NCBI GenBank assembly: GCA_963791885.1
Contig: CAWBUL010000006.1
Span: forward strand, 372,001-436,000
Length of the DNA: 64,000 nucleotides
Direction: 5' to 3'
DNA from: CAVSUZ01 sp963791885
GTDB lineage: Bacteria; Pseudomonadota; Alphaproteobacteria; Acetobacterales; Acetobacteraceae
The position numbers were made by a program, and so were the translations under genes. Of the stretch, positions 27,100-35,195 are shown piece after piece. A model generated the notes under the pieces. That model ran no database searches. It saw only the letters and a list, made by a program, of their open reading frames with translations, and had not been told where the DNA came from. Within the stretch, counting starts at the first letter, position 1. Each line of letters opens with the position of its first letter.

Positions 27100-27115
27100 C
27101 TTACTTCTTTCTTAC
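27100..27115 (+). promoter_or_regulatory. Candidate response-regulator site (11-bp direct repeat)
   Basis: CTTAC-ttcttt-CTTAC; the full repeat is TTTCTTAC twice (27097-27104 and 27108-27115). It sits in the 300-base gap between the divergent lipoprotein (26906) and the exported Gly-rich protein (27222). Confidence 0.55.
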
Positions 27116-27221
27116 GCGAGTCAGCGGTGTGGCTCATATCTGATAGACGATCATTGGCATTCATGTTTGCACTCGCGCATCCAAAGTCTGTACCGCTGAA
27201 GAGCAACGGATGGAGATTAAA

Positions 27222-27530
27222 ATGCGTGCGACACGTACAATCTTGATGGCAGGTGCGAGTTTGCTGCTGGCGACGGGTGTAGCCTTCGCGGGAAGCGGAG
27301 GCGGAGGCGGGAATGGTGGCTCGCTGGTGGGGAACGCCCAGGTTCCAGCAGCGGTTGGAAGTGTGAATGCCGTACCCCGCGGGTTTGCAACGCCCTATCC
27401 GGGCCAAAGCGCCTCTTATCCTTCGGAAGCACATCTCGCAGTGCCTGCCGGAACGAGCATCTCGACCGCCAACACGCAACCACAGAACTGGGCCGAACAG
27501 CAGTTCAGCTATGGACCGCAGGTTCGCTGA
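27222..27530 (+). CDS. Small exported Gly-rich protein
   Basis: A 102-residue secreted protein. Start at ATG 27222, preferred to an upstream start at 27210 because of the site acggatggag before it. It has a signal peptide (ILMAGASLLLATGVAFAGS), a Gly run (GGGGGNGGSLVGN) and a Pro/Gln-rich low-complexity tail. No catalytic motif or cysteine. Unknown function; its position beside the redox operon and behind the CTTAC repeat suggests co-regulation. Confidence 0.7.
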   Translation: MRATRTILMAGASLLLATGVAFAGSGGGGGNGGSLVGNAQVPAAVGSVNAVPRGFATPYPGQSASYPSEAHLAVPAGTSISTANTQPQNWAEQQFSYGPQVR

Positions 27531-27617
27531 ATCAGCCGTCATCGTCTAGAACCTGGCCAAGCGAAGCGGCGCGGTTCGTCCGTCGCCGACTCGCATGGTG
27601 CCACCAATGGAGTAAAG

Positions 27618-28215
27618 ATGCGACGACGATCGGCGTTGGTGGCTTTGTCTCTGTTACCCATCGCCGCATGCACACGAATGGTGGAGCGGCCGACCTTAGG
27701 GGCGGCGGATGCCGCGGAGCTGGATCGGGTGCAGCGATACCTGAACTCGATCCACACGCTTCAGGCGCGCTTCGACCAGGTGTGGCCAAGCGGCACGACC
27801 TCCCAAGGCACGTTGTGGATGGATCGGCCGGGCCGGTTGCGGCTGCAATATTCGCCACCGAGCTCACTCACGTTAGTGGCTGCTGGCGGAACAGTGCTGC
27901 TTTATGATGCGAGCAACCAAGCGTCCACCACGATGCCATTGGCAAACACCCCGCTCGCGATCATCCTGGCGCCAGTTATTAATCTCTCCGGGGCCGTGAC
28001 GGCGACGCGGATCCAAAACGATCCTGCGAGGCTAGCCATAACCGTGGTACAAACGGCGGCGCCACAGCAGGGATTCGCTGACGCTGATCTTCTCTCGCGT
28101 CCCCTTCGGCCTTCGTTACATCCGTATGGTTGATGCCGAGGGCCGCGTGACGGACCTTGCATTGCTGGACGTGACCCTCAATGTTCCGGTGGACCGATCA
28201 CTGTTTCAGCTTTAG
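27618..28215 (+). pseudogene. LolA-like outer-membrane lipoprotein carrier protein, one frameshift
   Basis: LolA-fold exported protein: ELDRVQRYLNSIHTLQARFD, TSQGTLWMDRPGRLRLQYSP and GTVLLYDASNQASTTMPLAN follow the family. The signal ends in a lipobox (SLLPIAACTR), so it is itself a lipoprotein, unlike classical periplasmic LolA. The frame is lost near 28073 in the tract agggattcgc. The expected end (LTLIFSRVPFGLRYIRMV, then TDLALLDVTLNVPVDRSLFQ) continues one base off and stops at 28215. This is a single indel. Proteins of this type are used for localisation of particular lipids or lipoproteins. Confidence 0.8.
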
Positions 28216-28224
28216 CGGCGCCCC

Positions 28225-28368
28225 TTACACCATCTTGTAGCGCCCTTTGTGTGCGAGCGTTACGTTGCGGCGACTGGCTTCCGGGCGGTGGGATTCCCAA
28301 CCCCACGGCCGACCGGCAATGAGTTGATCCTGGGGGACGACGATCGCGTTGTACTGGTCAGGTGTCAT
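28225..28368 (-). CDS. Small hypothetical ORF downstream of the kinase
   Basis: A 47-residue ORF (MTPDQYNAIVVPQDQLIAG, then WGWESHRPEASRRNVTLAH). Its ATG overlaps the last codons of the kinase gene, a coupling arrangement typical of real genes. No family recognised. Confidence 0.45.
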   Translation of the reverse strand: MTPDQYNAIVVPQDQLIAGRPWGWESHRPEASRRNVTLAHKGRYKMV

Positions 28369-29725
28369 CCGGAGGCATCGCAGTAGGCAGGTCCAGCTCG
28401 AACATCGCCCCGCCGCCTTCGCGCGTCGCAACACGCACCGAGCCCCCATGTGCGGTGGCAATTTCGGCGACGATCGCCAAGCCAAGGCCAGCGCCGGTCG
28501 CCCCGGCCGCCCTATGCCCACGTCGAAACCGTTCGAAAATTGTCGCCTGCTCTGCTTCCGGGACGCCTGGGCCGCGATCCAGCACGCGCAGTCTGTTGGA
28601 TGGTGAGAGCTCCACCTCTACAGAGGTGCCGGGCGGAGCATAACCCAGTGCATTCTCGATCAAATTCTGCAAAGCGGTAACAAGGGCCGCGCGATTTCCG
28701 GAGATTGGCTTGTTCGGCTCGCCGGTAAGTTCGAGGCCGATTTGGCGTGCCACTGCGAGCGGCGCCAGGCCACTGATGGCCTCCATGGCCACAGCGTGCA
28801 GGTCCACGCGTTCGCCGATGTCAAGCGGCACGTTGTCGATCCGCGCCATCTGCAACATCTGTCCGACCAACCGGGCCATGCGATCGGCATCCTGCCGCAG
28901 CGAGCGCACCTCTGCGCTGTCGTGCATCGCGTCGATGCGTGCCATCAGGACGGAGAGGGGTGTCCGCAGCGTGTGGGCCGCATTACCGACAAAACGACGT
29001 TGCGCAGCGAGTGCCGATTCCAATCGCGCAAGTGCCTGGTTCACAGCGGCAACCAGCGGCACGATTTCGGCGGGCAAATCCACTTCGGGCAAGCGCGCAC
29101 CCGGCATGTTCGGACCGATCGCGGCCGCCGCGGCCGATGCCCGGCGCACGGGATGTAGTCCCTGCCTCACTGTCCAGACACCAACAAGGACGGCTATTGC
29201 ACCGATGACAGCCAGCAGGGCGAGCCCGGTGGATAGCAGCTCAGCGAGTACGCTGCGCACAAACACTTCACTCTGCTCACGGCTCTGCGCTACCAGAACC
29301 GTGTACGGGCCGGTCGTGAGTGCGTAACCGAGCATGCCCTCTGGGTGGCGCGGCGACGGCGGCAGGCGGAACAGGCCCGGGGGTGCCTGAGTGAAAGAAG
29401 AGAGGAGGGATTGCGCCTCGGGATCCGAGGCGAACAGCTCGGTACCCTTTGCGGCGGTAACCAAAAAAATGTTGTCGCCGCGGGACGATAGGAATGCATC
29501 GTCAAGGGCGGGGGGCAGGTTAAGTTCGGGGCGTCCACCCGGGGTTCTCGCGATGTGAGCCGCGACCGCACTCGCCTGAACTTGCAGTGCCGTATCGTCG
29601 AGGTGGCGAACGGCGACAATGGAGCGCCAACCGACCGCGGTAGCGGCGAGGGCCGTTGCAGCGATGACGACCAACGCCAGCCGCCAAGCGAGCCTGCGCG
29701 CAAGTGAGCTGGGCTGCCGGATCAT
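28358..29725 (-). CDS. Sensor histidine kinase (QseC-like)
   Basis: Membrane kinase of 455 residues. Helix 1 is LAWRLALVVIAATALAATAV, followed by a periplasmic sensor of about 125 residues, helix 2 (LLSTGLALLAVIGAIAVLVG) and a HAMP linker. The phospho-acceptor His is in GNAAHTLRTPLSVLMA; then N box LQNLIENALGYAPPG, G1 VLDRGPGVPEAEQ and G2 GATGAGLGLAIVAEI. Its start overlaps the stop of the response regulator (ATGA), so the two are a matched pair. It is the seventh gene of the flavin/cytochrome operon. The signal is unknown; an envelope redox or metal cue would fit. Confidence 0.9.
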   Translation of the reverse strand: MIRQPSSLARRLAWRLALVVIAATALAATAVGWRSIVAVRHLDDTALQVQASAVAAHIARTPGGRPELNLPPALDDAFLSSRGDNIFLVTAAKGTELFASDPEAQSLLSSFTQAPPGLFRLPPSPRHPEGMLGYALTTGPYTVLVAQSREQSEVFVRSVLAELLSTGLALLAVIGAIAVLVGVWTVRQGLHPVRRASAAAAAIGPNMPGARLPEVDLPAEIVPLVAAVNQALARLESALAAQRRFVGNAAHTLRTPLSVLMARIDAMHDSAEVRSLRQDADRMARLVGQMLQMARIDNVPLDIGERVDLHAVAMEAISGLAPLAVARQIGLELTGEPNKPISGNRAALVTALQNLIENALGYAPPGTSVEVELSPSNRLRVLDRGPGVPEAEQATIFERFRRGHRAAGATGAGLGLAIVAEIATAHGGSVRVATREGGGAMFELDLPTAMPPDDT

Positions 29726-30396
29726 TGACTTAGGGCGAACAGATAGCCCACACCGCGAAGCGTATGGATCACGACTGTTGCCTCGGCCTCGGCCAGTTTG
29801 CGTCGCAACCTGTGCACCAGGACCTCGACCGCATTCGAACCCAGCGTGGTCGTGAAATCGTACACGCTTTGCTCGATTGTCTCGCGCACAGCCACTCGTC
29901 CCTGAGAGCGAAGGAAAAATTCCAGCAGCGCGGTTTCCTTGACCGACAAAGACAGTGGCCGCCCGCCCACGCTTCCCTGTCGAGTGGCGGTGTCGAGCAC
30001 AACGTTACCAAGCTCCAGTCGTACTCCCAGTGCCGCGTTCGGCCGACGCAACAGCGCGCGCATGCGCGAGATCAACTCGGTCATATGGAACGGCTTGATG
30101 AGGTAATCGTCGGCACCGGTATCGAGACCGGCTACGCGATCTTCGGGAGCATCGCGCGCGGTAAGAATCAGGACTGGCGTGCCATTACCGTTCTCGCGCA
30201 TAGTGCACAATAGCGACAGGCCGTCGCCATCGGGCAGACCGAGATCGAGAATCATCGCATCGTAGGTAGCGACTGCCACGTAATCCTCAGCGGAGGCAAT
30301 GTTACCGGCGAGATCCACAGCGAAACCAGCGCGAATCAGAGCAGCGCGAAGAAGTCCCGCAAGCTCGGATTCGTCTTCGATGACAAGCAGACGCAT
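29722..30396 (-). CDS. OmpR-family response regulator (QseB/PmrA-like)
   Basis: A 224-residue regulator with receiver (LLVIEDESEL, phospho-Asp in AMILDLGLPDGDG, Lys in DDYLIKPFHM) and winged-helix output (LSVKETALLEFFLRSQG, AVEVLVHRLRRKLAEA). It is a close paralogue of the orphan at 25733, including the LVHRLRRKLA recognition region, so both may bind the same sites. The probable targets are the CTTAC direct repeats at 34575, 27100 and 26432. It is partnered with the kinase that overlaps its stop. Confidence 0.92.
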   Translation of the reverse strand: MRLLVIEDESELAGLLRAALIRAGFAVDLAGNIASAEDYVAVATYDAMILDLGLPDGDGLSLLCTMRENGNGTPVLILTARDAPEDRVAGLDTGADDYLIKPFHMTELISRMRALLRRPNAALGVRLELGNVVLDTATRQGSVGGRPLSLSVKETALLEFFLRSQGRVAVRETIEQSVYDFTTTLGSNAVEVLVHRLRRKLAEAEATVVIHTLRGVGYLFALSQ

Positions 30397-30415
30397 CGGT
30401 CAGCGGCAGTGCAAG

Positions 30416-31132
30416 TCAGCGGGGCGGCGCATGCGTGCCCAAAACCAGCCATGCACCCAGAACCGCGAGAACGACCAAGAGGGGAATCGCGCGCCATGGC
30501 GAGACCTGGTGATCGCCGCGGTACGATGCGTTCACGTACTTGCGCCCGGTCACCATCGCACGAATGAGATTCTCACGATGCAGTAAACTCTCGAATAGAA
30601 CGCCCGCCACGTGCACCCCGGCGAGCCATATGATTAGAAATCCGAGCCAGGCATGAAGATCTCCGATGATCGCAACCGCATCAATGGGCAGTAACGCACT
30701 GAACTGCCCGGTCCCGCCCGTCCTGCCTTCTGCCAGCAATCCTGTGATCACAATAACCGATAACACGGCAAGCATGGTGACGATCATCCAGCCGCCGACA
30801 GGATTATGGCCAACCGTGCGCGGTGGATCGAGGCGCAATAAGTCTGCGGCGTACGCCCGGACGCCTCGCCAGCCGTATATGAAGGAGCGGAAGCGGGCAT
30901 ACGGCCCGCCAATGAAGCCCCAGCCGAAGCGGAACAGCAACAGCAGCGTTACGGCGTAACCGCAGGCGACATGTATGATGAAGAGCGCGCCGCGTGGGTG
31001 ACTGGAACTGAACAGGAAAGCGAGCCCAACTGCGAGCACCAGCGACCACTTGAAGATGCGGGTCGGGAGATCCCAAACCACGGCACTACGCACCAAGGGC
31101 CTGGCTGCACTGCGTTGGAATTGTTGATCCAT
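30416..31132 (-). CDS. Cytochrome b561-type membrane protein
   Basis: Four-to-five-helix b-type cytochrome (238 residues) of the Ni/Fe-hydrogenase cytochrome b/DUF4405 type, passing electrons within the inner membrane. Candidate heme ligands are His in FIIHVACGYAVTLLL, GDLHAWLGFLI and GVHVAGVLFESLLHRENL. The first helix reads WDLPTRIFKWSLVLAV where relatives have a ligand His (FHW), so Lys replaces His and one heme may be lost or differently bound. It ends with a final helix (AIPLLVVLAVLGAWLVLG). Located between DedA and the regulator in the flavin operon; it probably exchanges electrons with the flavoproteins. Confidence 0.85.
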   Translation of the reverse strand: MDQQFQRSAARPLVRSAVVWDLPTRIFKWSLVLAVGLAFLFSSSHPRGALFIIHVACGYAVTLLLLFRFGWGFIGGPYARFRSFIYGWRGVRAYAADLLRLDPPRTVGHNPVGGWMIVTMLAVLSVIVITGLLAEGRTGGTGQFSALLPIDAVAIIGDLHAWLGFLIIWLAGVHVAGVLFESLLHRENLIRAMVTGRKYVNASYRGDHQVSPWRAIPLLVVLAVLGAWLVLGTHAPPR

Positions 31133-31150
31133 AGGCGTTCCCCGCCCGAG

Positions 31151-31795
31151 CTATGATCTGATTCCCCGGCTATCGGCGTTGCCGAGCGCGATTTCGGCTT
31201 TCTCCATCAATCGGGTCTCCTGTTGCCGTAAGGCGATCAGCGCCACCGCGATGAGAACCACGACCGTAAGCAAACCGGCGATGGTGGCTGGCCCGAAAAT
31301 GAGAGCCACATGCTTCCCCAGATGATAGGCGCCACCGCCAACGACGATCGACCAGACGGTCGCGCCGATGGAATTGAAAACAAGAAACCGGGACCATGTC
31401 ATCCGGCTTGTACCTGCGGCGAAACTGACGATGGCTCGCGCATATGGCAGGAACCGGCCAATAAGAACAAATTTGCCGCCGTGCAGCAAAAACAGATATT
31501 GGCTGAGCTTGATTCGTCTCGGTGTTATACCGAGACGAGATCCGAATTTCAGAAGCAGATGCGGCCCGAACTGTCGCCCGACCCAGAAGCCGACGCTCCC
31601 GCCGCACGCTGCGCCGACTGCCGCCGCCAGAACCACGGGAGCGATATCGAAGTGATGGCTTGCACTGGCATACAGCGCGGCGGCGATGAGGGTGGTCTCG
31701 CCGGGGAAAGGAACACCGACGCTTTCGAGGGCAACGCCAATTGCCACGGCACCATATCCGCAGGAGGCGAGGACTTGGGCATCAACCGCGAACAT
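31151..31795 (-). CDS. DedA-family membrane protein (copy 1)
   Basis: A 214-residue DedA/SNARE-associated membrane protein, a family involved in lipid-carrier scrambling and envelope homeostasis. Motifs: YGAVAIGVALESVGVPFPGE, GFWVGRQFGPHLLLKFG, GKFVLIGRFLPYARAIVSFA with AAGTSRMTW, then FNSIGATVWS. It is intact and in line with the flavin operon genes, 15 bases from each neighbour. A second, frameshifted copy lies at 35192; the two share the same order of motifs, so they are paralogues. Confidence 0.88.
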   Translation of the reverse strand: MFAVDAQVLASCGYGAVAIGVALESVGVPFPGETTLIAAALYASASHHFDIAPVVLAAAVGAACGGSVGFWVGRQFGPHLLLKFGSRLGITPRRIKLSQYLFLLHGGKFVLIGRFLPYARAIVSFAAGTSRMTWSRFLVFNSIGATVWSIVVGGGAYHLGKHVALIFGPATIAGLLTVVVLIAVALIALRQQETRLMEKAEIALGNADSRGIRS

Positions 31796-31810
31796 ATGGT
31801 CCTCCGCGGT

Positions 31811-33327
31811 TCATGCGAACCCCGGAAAGTAATCGACCTTGATGCGTGAGCGACGAACCCCAAGCTCTTTCAGGCTGCTTTGAAAACGGATAACCATGGC
31901 CCGCGGACCCGACAGGTAGAAGGTGCGCTCTCTATAGTCCGGTACGTGCTTCTGGATCAGAGCTTCATCCACAACGCCATCGTGAACGGCATAACCGTCC
32001 ACTTCAGGTTCGGCAACTGCGTAAACAATTCGTAGGCCGAGCTCGGCCTCTGCTCGTGGAAGATGTCGCCGTACGCGATCTCAGTCAGCTTATTGTTGCC
32101 GTACAGCATGACAATCGAGCGCTTCTCACCACGATCGAGCAAATCTTGTATCATGCTGCGAAAGGGTGTCACGCCGATGCCGCCAGCAATGAAGGCCAGC
32201 TTCCTCCCAGAATCGGCAGGAAGGGTGAACGTTCCGGCAAGCTGCGAGCCGTAAATGGTATCCCCAGGCCGCATGGCAGCAAGAGAACGCTTGAAAGCAC
32301 TTGGCCCATCGTAAAACTTTATCCCGAGCCGTACCTCCTGTTCCGTCGGCGCCGAAGCGATGGTGAATGGACGACGATTGCCTCGATCGTCCGGATTGGC
32401 AACATGAAGTGTCCAGTCGAGATATTGCCCCGGCTGGAAGGCAAACCGGCGGTCGGGTTGGAAAACAAAGTCATAGCAACCCGCCGCGGCCCTTTCGATC
32501 CGCTGCAATGTCAGTTTGCATCGGCCCTTTGGACTGACCACGAAGGCAAACAGATTGCCAACCAGAAACGCCATCTCCGGCGTCAGGTAAAGAGGGCCTA
32601 TGTGCATGTTAGGCGACGACAGGGCGCCGACTATTGCGCCATATGCCAGGCGTGATCGCTTACCGTGCGGTGCTGTGAGTGGCTCGGTCAGCATGGCAAA
32701 ACCGGCAAACAGCAGGGGAGAGTAAAGGAAGGTCTGCTTCATCACCACGCCGTACAGACTGGGTGGACTGGCCGCCAGCGTAGCTGCGAGATTTGCGACG
32801 ATATAAATGCCGACTGTATCGAAGCGCTGCACCTTACGCGTAACGAGCAACCCACCGGCAAGCACAAATGGAAAGAGAGCCAGATTGCCGCCGACCCACC
32901 ACGTCGCTGGCTGGTCCAAGACCAAACCCGAAACGACGACCCCGATCGCAACCGGGTTGAAGATGTGTTTGCGGTCGATGGCGAAGACGAACTTGGAGGC
33001 GATGGCGACAACGGAGGCCAAGATGAGCCCGGCAACGCCCATGAAGTCACGGGCTGATACTGGCGGCATCAGCAGCGCCAGGATGAGTGCGGTGATGGCG
33101 AACAATTCGGTGTTTGCCGGTACCTGCAAGAATTCCGCGAATAAGCGGTTCGTCAACCAGCAGGTGCCGATGATGAGTGCGCAAGAAAAGGTAAGCGCCG
33201 TGGGATCCTGAGGCACCGAGCCGACGAGCCCCAGCAGAAAAGCGGCCACGAGCAGACCGGCGGTATAGTACAGCACCAGCCTGTACATCGTAATCCGGTT
33301 GAGAATATGATCGATGACGCAAATCAT
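31811..33327 (-). pseudogene. NqrB/RnfD-type membrane domain fused to an FAD/NAD(P)H reductase, one frameshift near its end
   Basis: Two-part protein. Residues about 1-250 are a ten-helix NQR2/RnfD/RnfE-like domain (HIFNPVAIGVVVSGLVLDQP, LLFAGFAMLTEPLTAPHGKR). Residues 270-500 are a ferredoxin-reductase fold with the FAD motif NRRPFTIASAP and the nucleotide motif IAGGIGVTPFRSMIQDLL. Near 31990 the frame shifts by one base; the final block (HVPDYRERTFYLSGPRAMV, then VRRSRIKVDYFPGFA) is complete one frame over and ends at 31811. Electrons would pass from NAD(P)H to FAD and then into or across the membrane. The start codon overlaps the ApbE stop. Confidence 0.85.
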
Positions 33328-34064
33328 GACACGAAGGCGCTGAAGCCGGTCGTATGCGTGGCAATGCCATGCTTATCGATCATGTACCCCTCCAGCCCCG
33401 ACAGGCCCTCGATGAAGTAAATACCGTCCTTGCCCATGGCGAACGCGGCGGTGGCATAAAGGTCTGCTTGCAGCACGTCGATGCCGATGATGGTCAAGCT
33501 TACTATGTCAGCCGTCGGTTCGGCTGGCCGGTGAGGATTGTAGATGTGGGTGCCTCGCGCATAGGTGCCAGAGGTCGCGATGCCATGACCAAGCGGGCAC
33601 ACGGCCTTGACGATCTCCGAGTTGTTGAACGGATTGCGGATGCCGATTTTCCAGTCCGTTCCGTCAGCAGCTTTGCCCCAGCTTTGGATGTCTCCACCCG
33701 CTTCAATCAGATAGTTCCTCGCTCCGGCGGCCTCGACCAGCCGTGATGCGTTGCGGATCGCCCAGCCCTTCACGACCGCGGACGGGTCGATAAAGCCGTC
33801 GGGACGCCGGATATCGAAATAGCCGTGCGTTCCGCGCCTCATCTGTTCGGCGATCGTCAGAATTTCGCACATGTTGGCACTCATGTCGGCCTGTGCGCAG
33901 CGCCCCTGGTTCAGTGCGGTTATTTCGCTGTTATGCTTGAATGGACTGAACCGGCGATCGATGACATCGAAATAGCCGAAGGCGTCGTCGAGCAGGTTTC
34001 GGACCTGGCAGTCGACGATCTCTACTGTGATCGGCATTCCCATCATGAGCCTGGTGTCACGCAT
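33324..34064 (-). CDS. apbE: ApbE-family FAD:protein FMN transferase
   Basis: Enzyme that links FMN through a phosphoester bond to a Thr or Ser of target flavoproteins. The family blocks are present: LMMGMPITVEIV, FDVIDRRFSPFKHNSEI, DPSAVVKGWAIRNASRLVEA, LIEAGGDIQSWGKAADG, GIATSGTYARG, and the Mg site ADLYATAAFAMG. At 246 residues it lacks an obvious signal peptide, so it would act in the cytoplasm unless the start is further upstream. Its neighbours are its expected client (FMN-binding protein, eight bases upstream) and an NqrB/RnfD-like protein, a family that is also flavinylated. Confidence 0.92.
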   Translation of the reverse strand: MRDTRLMMGMPITVEIVDCQVRNLLDDAFGYFDVIDRRFSPFKHNSEITALNQGRCAQADMSANMCEILTIAEQMRRGTHGYFDIRRPDGFIDPSAVVKGWAIRNASRLVEAAGARNYLIEAGGDIQSWGKAADGTDWKIGIRNPFNNSEIVKAVCPLGHGIATSGTYARGTHIYNPHRPAEPTADIVSLTIIGIDVLQADLYATAAFAMGKDGIYFIEGLSGLEGYMIDKHGIATHTTGFSAFVS

Positions 34065-34072
34065 GCGTCAGG

Positions 34073-34510
34073 TCAGCTATTTGCCTCTGCGTGACGGAGC
34101 GCTTCGCTCAACGAGCGGATAAATGCGTGACTGGTGAGCGTTGCCCCAGAGACGGCGTGAACGTCAGCGCTCTGTGCGCTGATTGCCTCCTGCTCAAGCC
34201 GCGGCAAGGCGCGGCGGTTGATCGAGCAACTCGTCCCGCTGTGGGAGGGATGCTGGAGGACGTTGACGGCTACCACTCGACCGCCACCGATCACTGCCTG
34301 AACTTGCACCACCCCGTAATAGGCATCGGAGACTGGGCCAGTGAACCGTCCATCACGGTATTGCTGGAGATACGCTGTTGTTTGTAGCGATGATGCTGCG
34401 TCTGGCTCCCTTGAGGCTGAGTGCCGTGGGGCGAGTCCTGGAGCCGCGGCTGCGGTCCACACGGCAGTGACGGAGGCGCCGAGGGCGGCGGCGCGGGCGA
34501 ATGATCTCAT
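34073..34510 (-). CDS. Exported FMN-binding domain protein (RnfG/NqrC-type)
   Basis: A 145-residue protein: signal peptide (AAALGASVTAVWTAAAAPG), spacer, and one FMN_bind domain (YRDGRFTGPVSDAYYGVVQV, DVHAVSGATLTSHAFIRSL). The SGAT motif is the site where ApbE attaches FMN to Thr; the residue in the usual leading Asp position is His (HAVSGAT). It is a stand-alone periplasmic flavin carrier and the first gene of the operon, with a CTTAC direct repeat 65 bases upstream. It would accept electrons on the outer face of the membrane. Confidence 0.9.
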   Translation of the reverse strand: MRSFARAAALGASVTAVWTAAAAPGLAPRHSASREPDAASSLQTTAYLQQYRDGRFTGPVSDAYYGVVQVQAVIGGGRVVAVNVLQHPSHSGTSCSINRRALPRLEQEAISAQSADVHAVSGATLTSHAFIRSLSEALRHAEANS

Positions 34511-34574
34511 CCTGGGCCTTTCTCATATTCACCGGAGGACTCGGCCTGTCCGCGTCTGAATCTGGTGAATCTAG

Positions 34575-34590
34575 CTTACGTGAACCTTAC
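34575..34590 (-). promoter_or_regulatory. Candidate response-regulator site before the flavin operon
   Basis: CTTAC-gtgaac-CTTAC, half-sites exactly 11 bases apart, 65 bases upstream of the first gene of the operon. Read on the minus strand it is GTAAG-N6-GTAAG. Same layout as 26432-26447 and 27100-27115. Confidence 0.55.
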
Positions 34591-34684
34591 GACAGCCGGG
34601 AACAGCGGTGGCCTCCCTCGAGGACGCTCTCGCGGAGGCTGGGCAGGCCTCCCGCCAGAAACTGTTCTGAACCAGGATAGGCTT

Positions 34685-34812
34685 GGGACAGGTATTCCGT
34701 CAGAAATGTAGGCGTGGGCCATTTATTCGGGCCGCCTGGGACAGGTATTGTGTCAAGCGCTGACAAGATATCAATGGATTAGCCGGTAGGCTTGGTGCCA
34801 GGTATTCTGGCA
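34685..34812. repeat. Three short repeats with an AGGTATT core, each a small dyad
   Basis: Copies at 34685-34702, 34738-34755 and 34795-34812 share AGGTATT flanked by complementary arms: GAC/GTC, GACA/TGTC and TGCCAG/CTGGCA, the last a perfect six-base stem around gtatt. Spacing is 53 then 57 bases. No gene is visible from 34591 to 34958; the stretch also has a GCCTCC/GGAGGC hairpin near 34615-34645. Confidence 0.6.
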
Positions 34813-34958
34813 GCCTACAGGTCCTGGCCGAATTGGGTCCGCTTCAACGTCCCTGTCCCCAACCAACCGTCGCATTATTCTACGTTCCGCGCCGAAGCGC
34901 GAGAGAACCGCGCATCCAGCCTGCGTCCTCAACTCTGCCCGAGACGGCCTGTCCGGCT

Positions 34959-35195
34959 TCAGTGCGGCAAATGGTCCGCTACTTGGAACAGGCTGATGTA
35001 TCTGGCTCCCTCCCAAAGTTCTACCGTACAGAACGTATCTGGAATGTCGGCGGCGTGGGCGAGGATCAGGCTGCCCGCCTCGGCCATCGCCTCTTGGTCC
35101 GTCCCACATTCTATGTCCCATGCGACTTTGATGTGGCGGTCTTTTCCGACGAGATATGCCCGGTATTGCGACACTGATTTGCCCCCTCTCCTCAT
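34959..35195 (-). CDS. Small conserved hypothetical protein
   Basis: The minus strand reads SQYRAYLVGKDRHIKVAWDI, then TDQEAMAEAGSLILAHAADI and VELWEGARYISLF. This resembles short proteins common in alphaproteobacteria that start YRAYLxxxDG and end VELWxxxRxIGxL. A GTG at 35174, with aggagaggggg before it, is a better start than the ATG at 35195 and gives about 71 residues. Function unknown. Confidence 0.65.
   Translation of the reverse strand: MRRGGKSVSQYRAYLVGKDRHIKVAWDIECGTDQEAMAEAGSLILAHAADIPDTFCTVELWEGARYISLFQVADHLPH

Noticed and set aside
31811..34510. A complete Rnf or Nqr complex
   Set aside because: Only RnfD/NqrB-like, FMN_bind and ApbE parts are here; RnfA, B, C, E or NqrA, D, E, F equivalents are missing and the reductase is fused.
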